The position numbers and the translations under genes are program-made. A stretch of DNA of 64,000 nucleotides from Nelumbo lutea (taxonomy: Eukaryota > Streptophyta > Magnoliopsida > Proteales > Nelumbonaceae). The stretch spans positions 38,224,222 through 38,288,221 of the forward strand of contig JAKGHH010000002.1 in the NCBI GenBank assembly GCA_022828595.1, in the 5' to 3' direction. This document shows, piece after piece, positions 9,049-19,773 of this stretch (the stretch's first letter is position 1; each line of letters begins with the position of its first letter). The notes under the pieces are model-generated. The model saw nothing but the letters and a program-made list of their open reading frames with translations. It ran no database searches and was not told where the DNA came from.

Positions 9049-11166
9049 ATTTATCCGTCATCCAGGATATTGTGGCTTTTTTCATCTGGGCAACTGGTAG
9101 TCAGATAATGCTTTGCAATCCCTTATGCATTGTTGCTTTTGCACTGGTTACGTGGCGCTTCTTCTCAACACGGATACCGTATCCACTGTTCATTATTTTT
9201 TTATAGTAAATGAAAACAATTTATTGAAGAAATAAAGCCCCAGCCAATCAAGCAAGAAACCTAAACATCTGAGCAGTGAACAGCAAGCAAAAGGAGAAGA
9301 AAATGCTGACAACCCTATATATTGCTGCTATACAAAATGAAACCCCATGTGGCAATAAAACCCCATAGCCCACCACCAAACTCCCCTCCAAAGGATAAAC
9401 CATTCCGCCTATTCCTCAACTGCAAAACATTGAGAGGACACGAAAGAACATTGAACCCAGCAGCCGATCAACCCAGTCACAAATTGAGATTTACTTCTTC
9501 CTCTTCTGTTTCTGTTTCTCCCTATGGTATTCTTCAAGAAAGCTAAATAAATCAATATGTTATGCTATAAGAAAAGAAGAAATCCATGAATAATTCCTGA
9601 GGCCCATACTAGCATCTCTGGAGGCTTTAAATCACAGTACAAGATATAACATTCCCATAGTCCATGTATTTTTTGCACATAAAATCCTATTTACATTTTG
9701 TCGATTTGTGATGGGTGTCTCTAGTGCTTCTTTTAGAAGTATAAATAAAAACCTAGAGAAAAACTATAGTGGTCTAACTGTCTAAGTGCATTGATTTCTT
9801 TCAAAATACATTCTAGTACCATTAGTTATCTATGTGGCTAGAATTTTTTTTGATATTTTAACAAACTGATATCCTCTATGACTTGCATTTTTCATTAGTA
9901 ATAATATTGACAGAGCCTCTTTTTGCTTTGTTTAGTAAAAGGGATTATGACACTTCTGACAGGGTTAAGAGGGCCTAAGGTTCCTTTAATGTGAGTTCTC
10001 TTTGCTTCTATTATACTTTGACCTATTTGTTCTAAATCCGAAACCTCTTCTGACTTCCTGCCAAGTAAGTATTTCAGGAAGTTATTTCTGGTTTCATTAT
10101 TACAGACTGTATTGCCACTTGTTTTCTAAGCTTTTTCATTGTTTTGCTTGGATTTAAGGTTCTCTTGGTGGTTGTTACAATATATAGCAGCTTGACCTAG
10201 GCTGTCAATGGGTTGGTTCTACTCGAAACTGACAGACCTGAACCAACTGAACCAATTATATTGATTCTGTCTCTTGTTTGTTCCAAAACCGACTCAGATC
10301 CGAACCGGTTATTTTGTTAATAATATATAAAAATTTCCTAATTTTTTTTGTAATTTTATTCTATTTTATGTTTGTAAGTGTAAAAATGATAGATAATATA
10401 TAAGATAATTTCGATTAAAAACATTTGATTTATTAATACATGAATAATTTGTTTATTTTACTGTCAGTTTTATTAAGATTGTATTATAAAAAACCAAGTT
10501 TTAGGTAATTTATTTAAATAATTATAGCTGTCAGTATAATTGGGTCTAATAGGGTTAGACTCGATTACTTATCGGGACATTCTAGGTCTATGTTTTTGTC
10601 CTGATTAATAATTGGGACAGGACTGGTACAGGCTGTTCCGAACCAGATCCAACACGTTGACAGCCCTAGCTTGACCCAAGATCTGGATCTGGATCCATCC
10701 CCATACAGGTTTGGATTCTTCAAAAGACTCGTACTCCAAAATAAACTCTGGTCTGAATTTGGCGGTGAGGATCAAGTCATAACGAGTCTGGTCAATGTGG
10801 TCATATATGCAGATTCCTTTTTAGGATCCAAATCCACATCCAGGTCTATTTCCCCATCTGGATACGAGTCTGAATTTGGATGGATCAGCGATCCAAGTAT
10901 CCAACTCGTTTCATGCTTTACTTTGTGCCATTGAACCCCCATGGACTGTATTGACATTAGTGTTTGGTTGGAACTTGGAAGTAACTCATCTCCTTTACTT
11001 GAACACATAATGCAGTATTCCAGCAATTATACAAGTTTTTTACACCCCGAAGCTTCCTTATCTTAAAGAGAACAGATATGAGGAGTATTTCTTAAGGCAG
11101 TTTTTTGGATCTGAGTACGAGGAGTATGCTAAAAGGGTTCTATCTGGCGTTCCATTTATAAAGTGA
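9049..11166 (+). pseudogene. ICMT: ICMT 3' exons, copy 1 (frame broken by one extra T)
   Basis: Homologue of protein-S-isoprenylcysteine O-methyltransferase (STE14), the ER-membrane enzyme that methylates the C-terminal prenylcysteine of CaaX proteins using S-adenosylmethionine. Exon 9049-9178 (after CCAG, before GTATCC) encodes FIRHPGYCGFF but then shifts frame, because a run of six T replaces five. The shifted frame continues IWATGSQIMLCNP and WRFFSTRIP. Exon 11076-11166 (after AACAG) encodes YEEYFLRQFFGSEYEEYAKR, then VLSGVPFIK and TGA. The HPGY and RIPYEEYFL blocks are the family's cofactor-binding C-terminal region. The intron is 1.9 kb and holds a hAT MITE. Exons for the first 120 or so residues were not found. 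Copy 2 is open, so this break may be a sequencing error. Confidence 0.8.
10198..10668. mobile_element. hAT MITE in the ICMT intron, copy 1
   Basis: A 471-bp element with terminal inverted repeats TAG(G)GCTGTCAA and TTGACAGCCCTA, flanked by the 8-bp direct repeat GCTTGACC (10190-10197 and 10669-10676). 8-bp target duplications and TAGGGCTGTCAA ends fit hAT-derived MITEs. One G is missing from the left end here compared with copy 2. It is non-coding. The internal GAACCGG and ACCGACTC repeats are typical of this kind of element. Confidence 0.88.
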
Positions 11167-13571
11167 AGGGCCTGCAAATAACATTGTGAGCAATTTCCTA
11201 ACAGGGTTTAAACCTGTTCTAATGTTGTGTGGGGTTGGATGGGTACAAGTTGAGAGGTAATGGCAATTTTCAAATGGGTTTTTTATCTCGTGTTTGGAGG
11301 ATGGTTGAGGAATCCTTGGATTTCACCGCACATTAAAGCTTTCTATTGTAACATAGTAGAATGATCTTTAAGAGATGGAAGAAATCCTGCTTTTCTTTAG
11401 CAGTTTGATGTAAAATTGCCTCATTATGCTTTCATAAGTTGATATCTGGTATCAGTTGGGATTTGTCTTGTGTACTATTTTATGACGGAAAAACACTTTT
11501 GTTCAGTTATCTCATGTTCCAACATATATGCATGTTCGCTCTCGATTGTGTTTTAATGGGCCATTGTACATATCTTGTTTCTAGCAAAAATCTGGAGTGA
11601 TTTCATAATAGCCCTAAATCATCGTCCTCAACCCTGCCCACCCATTTCAAAAATAAGTAAATAACATGCAAATTTCTTCAGGGAATTTATCAAAAGACAA
11701 GGGGTGTTGCATTATAGGTGGAGATTTTGATAAATAAAATCAGAAAATTAATAAAATTTTGAGGTGGAACAAAATGAAAATTTACTTAAATAAAACCTTA
11801 GTTTTTTTTTTTCAAAGAAAAAATAAAAAATAAAACTTAAGGTTTTGGAGCAGAAATCTCTTTCTAATCTTTGCATTGATATATTTTAGGGGTCTGAGAA
11901 GCTTTTTCTAGATTGACCACTCTCATACTGGAGCTTCCGTTCTCATTATAATATGAGATATTATTTTTTACCATTAGAGTTTCACCAAGCAATGACTCCT
12001 TGGGCTATAGCCTATAGGTTGTTTAAGGAGACATCATCAAATGGCTTAGAGGATATTTATATCTAAACTGCTTGGTTTGCTTAGTTTTGATTACTCCAGA
12101 AATGTTTGATTTTTCTGTTTTATTTTCCCTAGTTTGTTTTTGGTTGTTTTACTTGCCATTACCTAATTTCTGGTCCCAGGCTGAGCTATCCGGGATTTTG
12201 GGAGGGCGGTCTTGTTATGGAAAATTGGAAATTGAATATATCTTTATTTAAAGTGTCAAATTTCTACTTCTATATCGGATCTCTAGATGATGTTCAGTGC
12301 CTTTCTTGATTGTTGAACTCTATTTGCAGTGTAAATGAAATTGCATTAATACAAATGCATGAAATGTAAATCAGAAAAGTGCTAGTTCCGGTTAGCTTTT
12401 GCTTTAAATGTTTGTATAGTTTATTTTGCTTGATGCCTTCATCTACACTGAAACAAAACGTAACATTTCTATTAGTGGGCTTGCATGTTGATGGATTCAG
12501 TGGGAGAATCTTATATAACCTGTGTAAGTCACTCTTTGGATCATCAACTGAATAAATTACTTGTTGCAATTTTGCAATCACAGGTCTTTTGTCCCCTTTG
12601 AAGTAGACGGACTACCGTTAACATCCTTTCAGGAGCTTTAAACAGGAGTAAACCAAAATTTGCACTCCTGTGTCTTTGCACTAGAGCAAATAAAATTACA
12701 ATGCAAACAAACATGGCCACAGTTATTTTTTGGCAGAGCTAATATCTTGAAGTTGGTCTAATTCGTTGTAGCAGCACATCAGCTGACCATTTGCACACCA
12801 TCACCACTACAAATATTTAAATATCTTTGGCTGTTGGGGAGCTTCTTCAACCTCACTCCACTTACACCACTTAAAACCCCACCCATTCAGATCCCTGCTT
12901 GCCTTTTGTCACACGAATTATGTTGAGGGAAATTACTTCTTTATATACCCCCACAACAATGAACCATGTGTCATGCCAAAAGACTTCCAACAGCACAGGT
13001 GTTGGTCATACTGGGCTGGGGCCAGGTTTGGGGCTGGGAAAATCAATCCCTCCTACCCCCAAATTTAGGCCCCTAAAAATTGTTTTTTCATGGGTCTACA
13101 CAAGGGGCCTGACCCACATACCCATTCCCCCAAACCCGGCTGACAGTGATAATTTGATACCCAGTCTTAAGTAAATCCTGCCCAAATCCAGCCAAAACAA
13201 CTTGCCAACTCGATTTGTTATAGGTTAATTTTGGTCTTGATAATTAAAGACTCAGAAAGAACTGGGTTTGTGGAAAAATTTTCTTCAATCGGACCAGGGA
13301 CAACTCCATTGTAGATAGCCCTGACTCCCATGGGCCAAATAGAGCACTAAAGATCAGGCTCTAATTTCTAAAATTTTGGGCTCCTTGCGTATTGCCTCAA
13401 TGCTTTGGCCAAAACAAATAAATACCCCAACAAGAAGCATCAAAGATGCAAGAGTACATTCTCATTCATGATTAGCGTTCGGGCCCAAGTTTGAAATTTA
13501 ATGGGCCAAGGGCTTTTTGAGCCAAAAATAAAGTAAAAAACATCTGAGGGATAAGAAGTAAAATAACGATT
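11167..13571. other. ICMT 3' flank to tRNA, copy 1: no gene recognised
   Basis: This AT-rich stretch, with its counterpart 21897-24240 in copy 2, has only short frames that are not kept open in both copies. I see no recognisable domain, RNA gene or terminal inverted repeats. From about 12950 on, copy 1 shows extra bases in many short homopolymers relative to copy 2. Confidence 0.6.
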
Positions 13572-13647
13572 CGCCCACCGTGGCTCGAACCCACGACCGA
13601 CGAAGGTTAAGAGCCTTTTGCGCTCTACCGACTGAGACTAGACGGGC
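13572..13647 (-). tRNA. tRNA-Lys(CUU), copy 1, with indels
   Basis: Same gene as 24241-24313 but 76 nt long instead of 73. It has two bases missing in the T arm, two extra in the variable/anticodon-stem region, two extra T/A next to the anticodon stem and one extra in the D arm. These changes would disrupt pairing in three arms. All are small indels in or next to short repeats, as in the surrounding 2 kb of copy 1. I therefore infer consensus errors rather than a true pseudogene, although decay cannot be excluded. Confidence 0.8.
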
Positions 13648-14082
13648 TCTTGGGTGAAAACCATCTTTCGCTGCTCATTTATCCAACTTCTTGAATCATA
13701 CTGATTATAAGGGATTAGGAATACAAATACATTATCCTGGTAAATTATTCCTTGTCAGCATCATCCCATATTAATAAAAGAATATGCCATAAAAGGAAAT
13801 GACAATTGAGAACATTTTCTAGAGCTGAAGTAGATCAAAAGTTACTCAACAACATGAAGTATTCTTCATTAATCAAACCTCTTTCTTAGCTTCCTTCCAA
13901 TTTCAAAAATTCCTACTTTTATCTACCTTCATAAAACTATTCTCTATGCTTAATCTTTCTTACTTTCTGTGACCCCCAAAAGGCCTACTCTCTCATTTAT
14001 CCAAACTCCTAAGACAAAGAGTGTTTCTCCTTATTTTCTTACTATCAACCCCCATGGCTTAATAGAAGTTAGGTTTTGATTG

Positions 14083-15135
14083 ATAAATTTGCCAGGTTTG
14101 ACGAGAGATTAAAATGGGAATTGGTTGTTGGCCCAATATACACACTGTCCACGTTTGGGGGGATCAAGGTAAATTATACATTTCGGCTTTTTGAGGTGTT
14201 TGGATAACACCCCATCCAGGTAAAATTCCAGCCGTTATTGGGGCGTCTTCCTCAGTGTCGTATGACCATAATTAAACAGGCAATTCAGATCAAGCAGAAA
14301 CAAAATAACCCACTCTAAACATCAACTAGCAGAAACAAATAAAAATTTCGTCTTCCGGATGGTTGCCGGTTCCTGTTTCTATGAAAACCTTGAAACTTAT
14401 TCAGGTATGCCGCAGAAACAACTCCCTTCGCTCCCATGGATACTGCCCTCCGCCCTCCAATCGATTCCTCCGGCCGATAATGCCACCTCAGCCCGGAAAA
14501 GGAAGCCAGTGAATCCCAAGTGCGTTCGATATATCAAAGATTGAACACAAAATGAGGCTGTGGCCGTACATGTGTTCTCCTCCTCTCAAAGGTCCGGGAC
14601 AATGCCGTTCCCCGCTGCAGTCCGCCGACATACTAGCAGGTTAAGCGAAAACCTACGCAAACGGCGAGCAAAGTTCAAACCCACACGCACTGGAAAATTT
14701 GCGTGAGAAAGGGATAAGAAATAACACAGAGAAAGAGGGCCCCAATACTACAATGAACACACTCCCCTCCCAAAGCCCCAAGGCGAAGGAGATAAAAACA
14801 GGAAGGAAAAGCGAAATTAGGAAAAATGTCACTCCACTCTCATTTTTCATCTATCAACATTAACTAGTTTATGCGGTTCTCAAGAAATAGCAAGCAGAGG
14901 TTCTGCCTCTGTTTCTCCAACCGGATTCCTTCCATGGTCCATCTTTCGAGGAATCTCCACGATTTGGCACGGATGCAATTGGCCAAAAGCAATCTTGAAA
15001 GCTCCTTTGCGGTCGCGTGACGTGGTGGTGCTGTCTCCTTCGCCGGAAAGCCGCTTTTCCATGGAGAGCGTAGGTGGGTTCAGATCTGCAGCTGCAACTG
15101 GTTGCAGCAGTAGTGACGGAGAGAGGCGAAAGCAG

Positions 15136-15166
<31 letters not shown>

Positions 15167-15230
15167 AGAGAGAGAGAGACAGCGCAGGGGGAGAAGAATG
15201 ATATTACATCGATTATCGACGTAATTAAAC
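14083..15230 (-). other. Unidentified GC-richer, gene-like stretch, copy 1
   Basis: A GC-rich stretch unlike its AT-rich surroundings. On the minus strand a C/T-rich leader (complement of the GA repeats at 15138-15182) is followed by an ATG at 15062 opening 60 codons (start MEKRLSGEGDSTTTSRDRKG). This resembles a 5' UTR plus first exon. The frame differs in copy 2 because of small indels, and I recognise no domain. A second GC-rich block lies at about 14350-14650. It may be a captured gene fragment (see the TIR-bounded unit in copy 2). Confidence 0.3.
15138..15182. repeat. GA-rich microsatellite
   Basis: An AGAGAG run with AAAGAGAAAG interruptions. The matching copy 2 tract (about 26080-26166) differs clearly in composition (GCGA units), as expected for a fast-changing or mis-called repeat. 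Confidence 0.85.
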
Positions 15231-15367
15231 GGTAAAAATTACCAAATGCCTGAAAAAATCGCAACCGGGGTGTAAAGTTTACGCCCGGTTCAATTTTATA
15301 CCTCTACCAAACGCAGGCCTAAGGGAAAATGAAGTAACAATGATTCGGTAAACTTTTTTTTATATTG

Positions 15368-15467
15368 NNNNNNNNNNNNNNNNNNNNNNNNNNNNNNNNN
15401 NNNNNNNNNNNNNNNNNNNNNNNNNNNNNNNNNNNNNNNNNNNNNNNNNNNNNNNNNNNNNNNNNNN
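15368..15467. other. Assembly gap (100 N)
   Basis: Exactly 100 N, the conventional placeholder for a gap of unknown size between scaffolded contigs. It sits between the two copies of the 10.7 kb repeat, so it marks either an unresolved tandem duplication or a wrongly joined pair of alleles. Confidence 0.98.
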
Positions 15468-16081
15468 ACATGAAATATACTTATCATTTTCAGTGTTTTT
15501 TTAGCATTTTTATTTTAATTTGAAGAATATTTTTTTAACATTTGTTTTATGTTTTCTTAGTTGAAAACTGTATTTCTGTGTTTTTTAAGCATTTTGAGAT
15601 GGAGAAATAAAAAAAATATTGATAAAAAAAAATGTCCAATTTGGATTAGTGGGTAATATGGGTGAGTCAGGGAGGGTGTTCACCCACTAACATCAATTAA
15701 ATATGGGTGGCAAATGGGTTTAAGGGTCATTAATGTGTAGGTATGCGGTCAACCCCATACCCGTCCCAACCCAATTCCACCCATTTGCCACCCTAAACAT
15801 TTGTTTTTGTTGCTTTGTTTTTTTCTTTTTTATGATGCGCGAAATAGATGACAACACCCCTAAACATTTGTTTAGGCGACACCCAGTGTGTAAGGGCCAT
15901 CCTGCCATATTTGTCTCAGTTTGACCGAATCACTGTGGTAACTAATAGCTAGTTACTCTTATTCCCCTCTATCGCTTTTACTATATAGTTCTAATACCAA
16001 TATTTTCTTGCTGAATCTTCAAGAAATGACTCCAATGTTTGTGCATCAATCCCACCCATCAATCTTGCAAATTGTCTTGAG

Positions 16082-16617
16082 CAATGTTTTAAAAATGCGG
16101 ATGCGTGATGCTAGGCATTCCACTACCTTGAGGTGTGAGGCATAGTTCAGAACGTAAGAGGTGTAAGCCTCCTGAACATACACCTCCTTAAGAGGAGGGG
16201 GGATGAGGAGGAAGAAGATGCAGAAGAATCTCATTTTTCTTTATTTTTAATAAAAATCTTTTATATTAAGAAGAATGAAGATGCATAGCACTAGTTAAAA
16301 GGGGGGCTGGGGTGGCCAAGGGGTCTGGGGCTTAGGCCTCCGACCCATTTTCTTTACCCTTATCTTTTCCTTCTTTTTCTCTCTTTTTTTTTCTTCTCTT
16401 TTTTTTCTTTTTCTTTCCCTTCCCTTTCTTTTCCTTTCCTTTCCTTTCCTTTCCTTTTTTTTCTTTATTTTTTCTTTTTTTTTCCTGTCTTTTTACATGA
16501 GGTGTGCATGAGGCATACGCCTCGTGAAAAAAGCATATGAGCCTCGGGGCGTTTTGGGGGTGCCTCACTTGGAGTCGTGCCTCCTGGTGTATGCCTCCCA
16601 CGCCTTTTAGAACACTG
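16082..16617. mobile_element. Non-autonomous hAT element (MITE), copy 2
   Basis: Counterpart of the element at 5358-5894 in the second copy of the large repeat. It has the same ends and the same 8-bp target duplication GTCTTGAG at 16074-16081 and 16618-16625. The two copies share the insertion, so it predates the separation of the two segments. Confidence 0.85.
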
Positions 16618-16722
16618 GTCTTGAGAATCCACTGTCTCCAATTTTTTTTTCCATGCGATCTAAATATATTACATCCCTTACTGTTCCCGCCCAAATCGTA
16701 CTGGAATTTTGAGGTCTGCTCA

Positions 16723-17283
16723 GAAGTATCACTGCACAGGCAGCAACAACCAAATTATCAGCCACCTCTCTGGTATCGCCAGATGACACCGTCCCTTTTT
16801 ATCCCCATTGATAGATCCCTGTTAATTTTGTGGCTAATCAACAGAGTGCCAATTGCTGACTCATGCTGATGAGGGCATCCCACCAAATACGGTTTGAGGT
16901 TTTATTGGCAAGAATTAAAAGAATAGCATGTTCAGATATTATTTTGGACATAGACTAAGCTGTCCAACTCTGAAAAGTTTACTTTGTGTACATCACTGTG
17001 CATGTTTTCCCAAAACAATGGTGCCCTATTCACCTTTCTATCAAAATAAAGGGTGTCCTATTCCCCCAATGATTTTGTCATTGAGTCAGCCCATTGAACT
17101 TTATTGTTATTACAGATTGCTGTTCTTTGCACCCAATTGAACTTAAACACCCAGTTCTGCAGATAGATGCTGATCTCTCACATGACGAGTTCTGTAAAGC
17201 CAAGAAGCTTTTTCTCTTGTCCCTTAGCCTGCTTATTAACAAATTTGGAGTCCCCTTCCATAATCAGATTTCTGGAATCAAGT
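16723..17283 (-). pseudogene. RNase H (LINE-type) remnant, C-terminal part, copy 2
   Basis: Copy 2 of the minus-strand RNase H remnant described at 6000-6558. The VADNLVVAACAV and EGD-type blocks are present with a few extra indels. It has the same position relative to the Tourist-like MITE at 17284. Confidence 0.65.
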
Positions 17284-17649
17284 GGGTGTTTGGTTGGAAA
17301 GAATTGATTTATCAATACATTTCCTCAAGAATCTCTGATTTTTTGGGGTTTGCAGAATACTGATTTCTTCATGAAAATATATTTGGTTAGAAATAATTGC
17401 TGATGAAACAGTTTCTCAAAAAAATATGGAACTGTCACAGCATTATTGGTTTGGTAAGTTATTGGCATGGACATATCAGTTCCTGTTAGGAATCAATTCA
17501 AAGCACCAAAAACTGGACTAACCAACTCCACTGATTTTTAAGGAATCAGTCTTACCAAAAGAGGACTTTTCACGTGATTTGGGGAACCAGCTGATGTAGA
17601 AAATCTAAAAATTGGAATTAACAAATTGATTCCTCCAACCAAACATCCC
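17284..17649. mobile_element. Tourist-like MITE (PIF/Harbinger type), copy 2
   Basis: Counterpart of 6559-6920 in the second repeat copy, with the same terminal inverted repeats and only scattered small differences. Confidence 0.7.
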
Positions 17650-17884
17650 TTGAGTAGTTTATGCAGCCTTAAACCTTGTAACACTGCTAGACTTAACGTT
17701 TGGTTTATTTTCAACTTGTGCATTTACTCTGGTTAGTATTTGTGATCCTGTCAGAGCTCAGACTATGGCATTGCTTTTAAAGATGTATTCATTGGTTTAT
17801 AGAGCGTGGAGGTTTATGATGAGTCTTAGGTGGTCACTGGTTGGACTAAGAGATGGTTCTTGTAGCTTGAGTTGTATTCATGGA

Positions 17885-19027
17885 CAAGATTTTAAAAGAC
17901 TAAAGGCGTAGTTGAGGCGCTATGGCCCCAAAAGGTGATGTCTAAGCCTCAAGGCATAGTGAGGCATAAGCCTCAAAGAATAAAAAGAAAAATTGTTACA
18001 GCTTATAGATGATAAAAGTAATATATGAAAACCAAGATAAAATAATAGAGAAGAGGATACAAACATCCAAAATCCATAAACCAGAAGTTGTGTCTTATAT
18101 AACCAATAAGTCCATCACCTCATCAATAAAATCTTGATCAATCCCAACATCATGAAGTAGTGATTCAAAAGTATGAAGTTGCTCTTGAGCATTTGAATGC
18201 ATCATTTTCAGTTATCCACTCATTATCAGATTCTATGTCATCTAAACAAAGTGGATCTTCTATAGTTTTTCTCTTGCTTCTCTTCGTCTCAACTTGAGAT
18301 TGTACAAAATATATACTAATGAGTCTCTTTTTGTTGTAGGCGGTTCCTTCTTTTAGTGTGGATCTATTCTTTTACAAGCCACAAAATCATAAATTAAAAT
18401 TTATAAATTCATTAATATAGAATCAATCTTTAACATAGCATGAGTCTCACATATACTAACCACCAGTTTACTTGGTGAAAAGAGTTCCAATTTTGTTCAC
18501 AACCAGATGAACTACATGTGAGACTCAACACTTTCACAGCAAGCCTAGTCAACTCTCGATTTTCATCATCATATGCTAACCACCAATCAACTGTGAAAAA
18601 ATGATAAGTTAGAAAATGTAACTTACTAGAAAAAAAAACAAATATAATGGTCAAAACTCTCGGGACTTAAAGAATTATAACATGCCAGGGTCCCTATTCT
18701 TTCTTGTAGAAATTGCCACTTTTTTTTTTCAAAAATTTTAAATGCTTTTCAAAATGCATCTAATTGAAGACCAGCATTTTCCCTTTCCTTTGGATCTGGA
18801 GTTAATTTCTCTATGTAGCTTAACAAGCCAAGTTTGATGTGTGGATGGTTAAGACGGTTGGATTCATATTGGAATTGTGGATTAAGAGAATAAGCTGCAA
18901 CATGCAAATATCAGTGCATTTGATCATTCTACCTCCTATCAATTATCTTCCAAATAAGCTCATACTTTGTTACTTAATTGTTCAAATTTTTAGCAATTTC
19001 CTGTTTTGTCTTATTCATTGCATTGTC
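17885..19027 (-). pseudogene. hAT transposase remnant, 3' part with one TIR, copy 2
   Basis: Copy 2 of the hAT remnant, with the stop at 18097-18095. It carries the CSSSGCEQNW dimerisation block and the same element end at 17885. Relative to copy 1 it has single-base insertions (an extra T in the T run near 18330 and an extra A near 18198) that shift the last exon's frame. Either these are true mutations or the consensus is wrong at homopolymers. Confidence 0.8.
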
Positions 19028-19288
19028 CTGATAACTCCAATCCTTGAAGGCCCAGGGTTGCCTTCACTACTGCCATCAGAATTCAGCTTAATGAAACCAG
19101 AACATGGTGGATTCCATTAAGAGAGCCATTTCTGCTTGGAGCTGAATCTGCCACTTCCTTCCAACTATTCAGCAGAACCACGGTAGGAACATCATCGAAT
19201 AGGTCCACTGATTTTATCCAATGAACCACCATGTCAGTAATCACCTCAATTTAGTTCCAGCTGCCAACCTCTATCTAGGCTTGGGACT
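19028..19288 (-). pseudogene. RNase H (LINE-type) remnant, N-terminal part, copy 2
   Basis: Copy 2 of the segment at 8296-8560, with the same KLNSDGSSEGNPGPSRIG block on the minus strand. It differs from copy 1 by a 4-bp deletion. Confidence 0.65.
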
Positions 19289-19773
19289 GGCAGTGTAAGA
19301 CAAGCAACGCTCACACTGGTGGAGTTCTGCAAAAGCACAAATCTTGAAACTTATCCATACATAATCTAAATTATTAATAGAGGAGAGGGATTTGGAGAGT
19401 TTTCTGAAACATGGAACATAAACAACAATATCCCATCAGACTTATTTGTATTTATCTAATTGGTTGTTACCTTCATTGTTGGCATTATCCTGCCTGGTAT
19501 GATAATTGTTGTTGACTCACAAAATCATGAACAGATATGCAGAGAGATTTTCTTGATGCAAATACATGGTATTCTACTAGATTGAAACTAATTCTTGTCT
19601 TGTCAGTTTGGAGGATCTTTTTTTTCCTGTTCTTTAATTTCATTTTAGTATATTTTTTCAACATTTTAGGATATGTTCAACTTTTTGCCAGTTATTGTTG
19701 AATGAATAATCTTATTTTACATTATTTTCAACAATGATTTTTATATATGTCTGCACATTTCATTTCTTACCAG

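Larger units (their letters stand above)
4790..15357 (+). repeat. Large direct repeat, copy 1 (10.6 kb unit)
   Basis: This segment matches 15468-26318 in the same orientation over its whole length, at about 98-99 percent by eye in the central part. The internal order is identical: hAT MITE, RNase H remnant, Tourist-like MITE, hAT remnant, ICMT exons, tRNA-Lys, gene-like stretch. Coordinate offsets stay near 10.72-10.73 kb through the middle, fall to 10.67 kb at the tRNA and rise to 10.96 kb at the end because of one 355-bp indel. Single-base indels pile up in the last 2.5 kb of this copy. The last 15 or so bases before the gap do not match copy 2. Confidence 0.95.

Noticed and set aside
9190..9560. 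Possible retroelement 3' end at the start of the ICMT intron (AATTTATTGAAGAAATAAAG)
   Set aside because: Resembles a reversed LINE/SINE tail, but there are no defined ends, coding sequence or target duplication to support a call.
11880..12080. Short conserved-looking frame after ICMT (TPWLAIAYRLFKETSSNG in copy 2, about 22700-22800)
   Set aside because: It is only about 30 codons, its upstream frame is not open in either copy, and I recognise no family. Kept as unassigned flank.
15296..15487. Minus-strand frame spanning the N gap
   Set aside because: Its middle is unknown bases, so the frame is an artefact.
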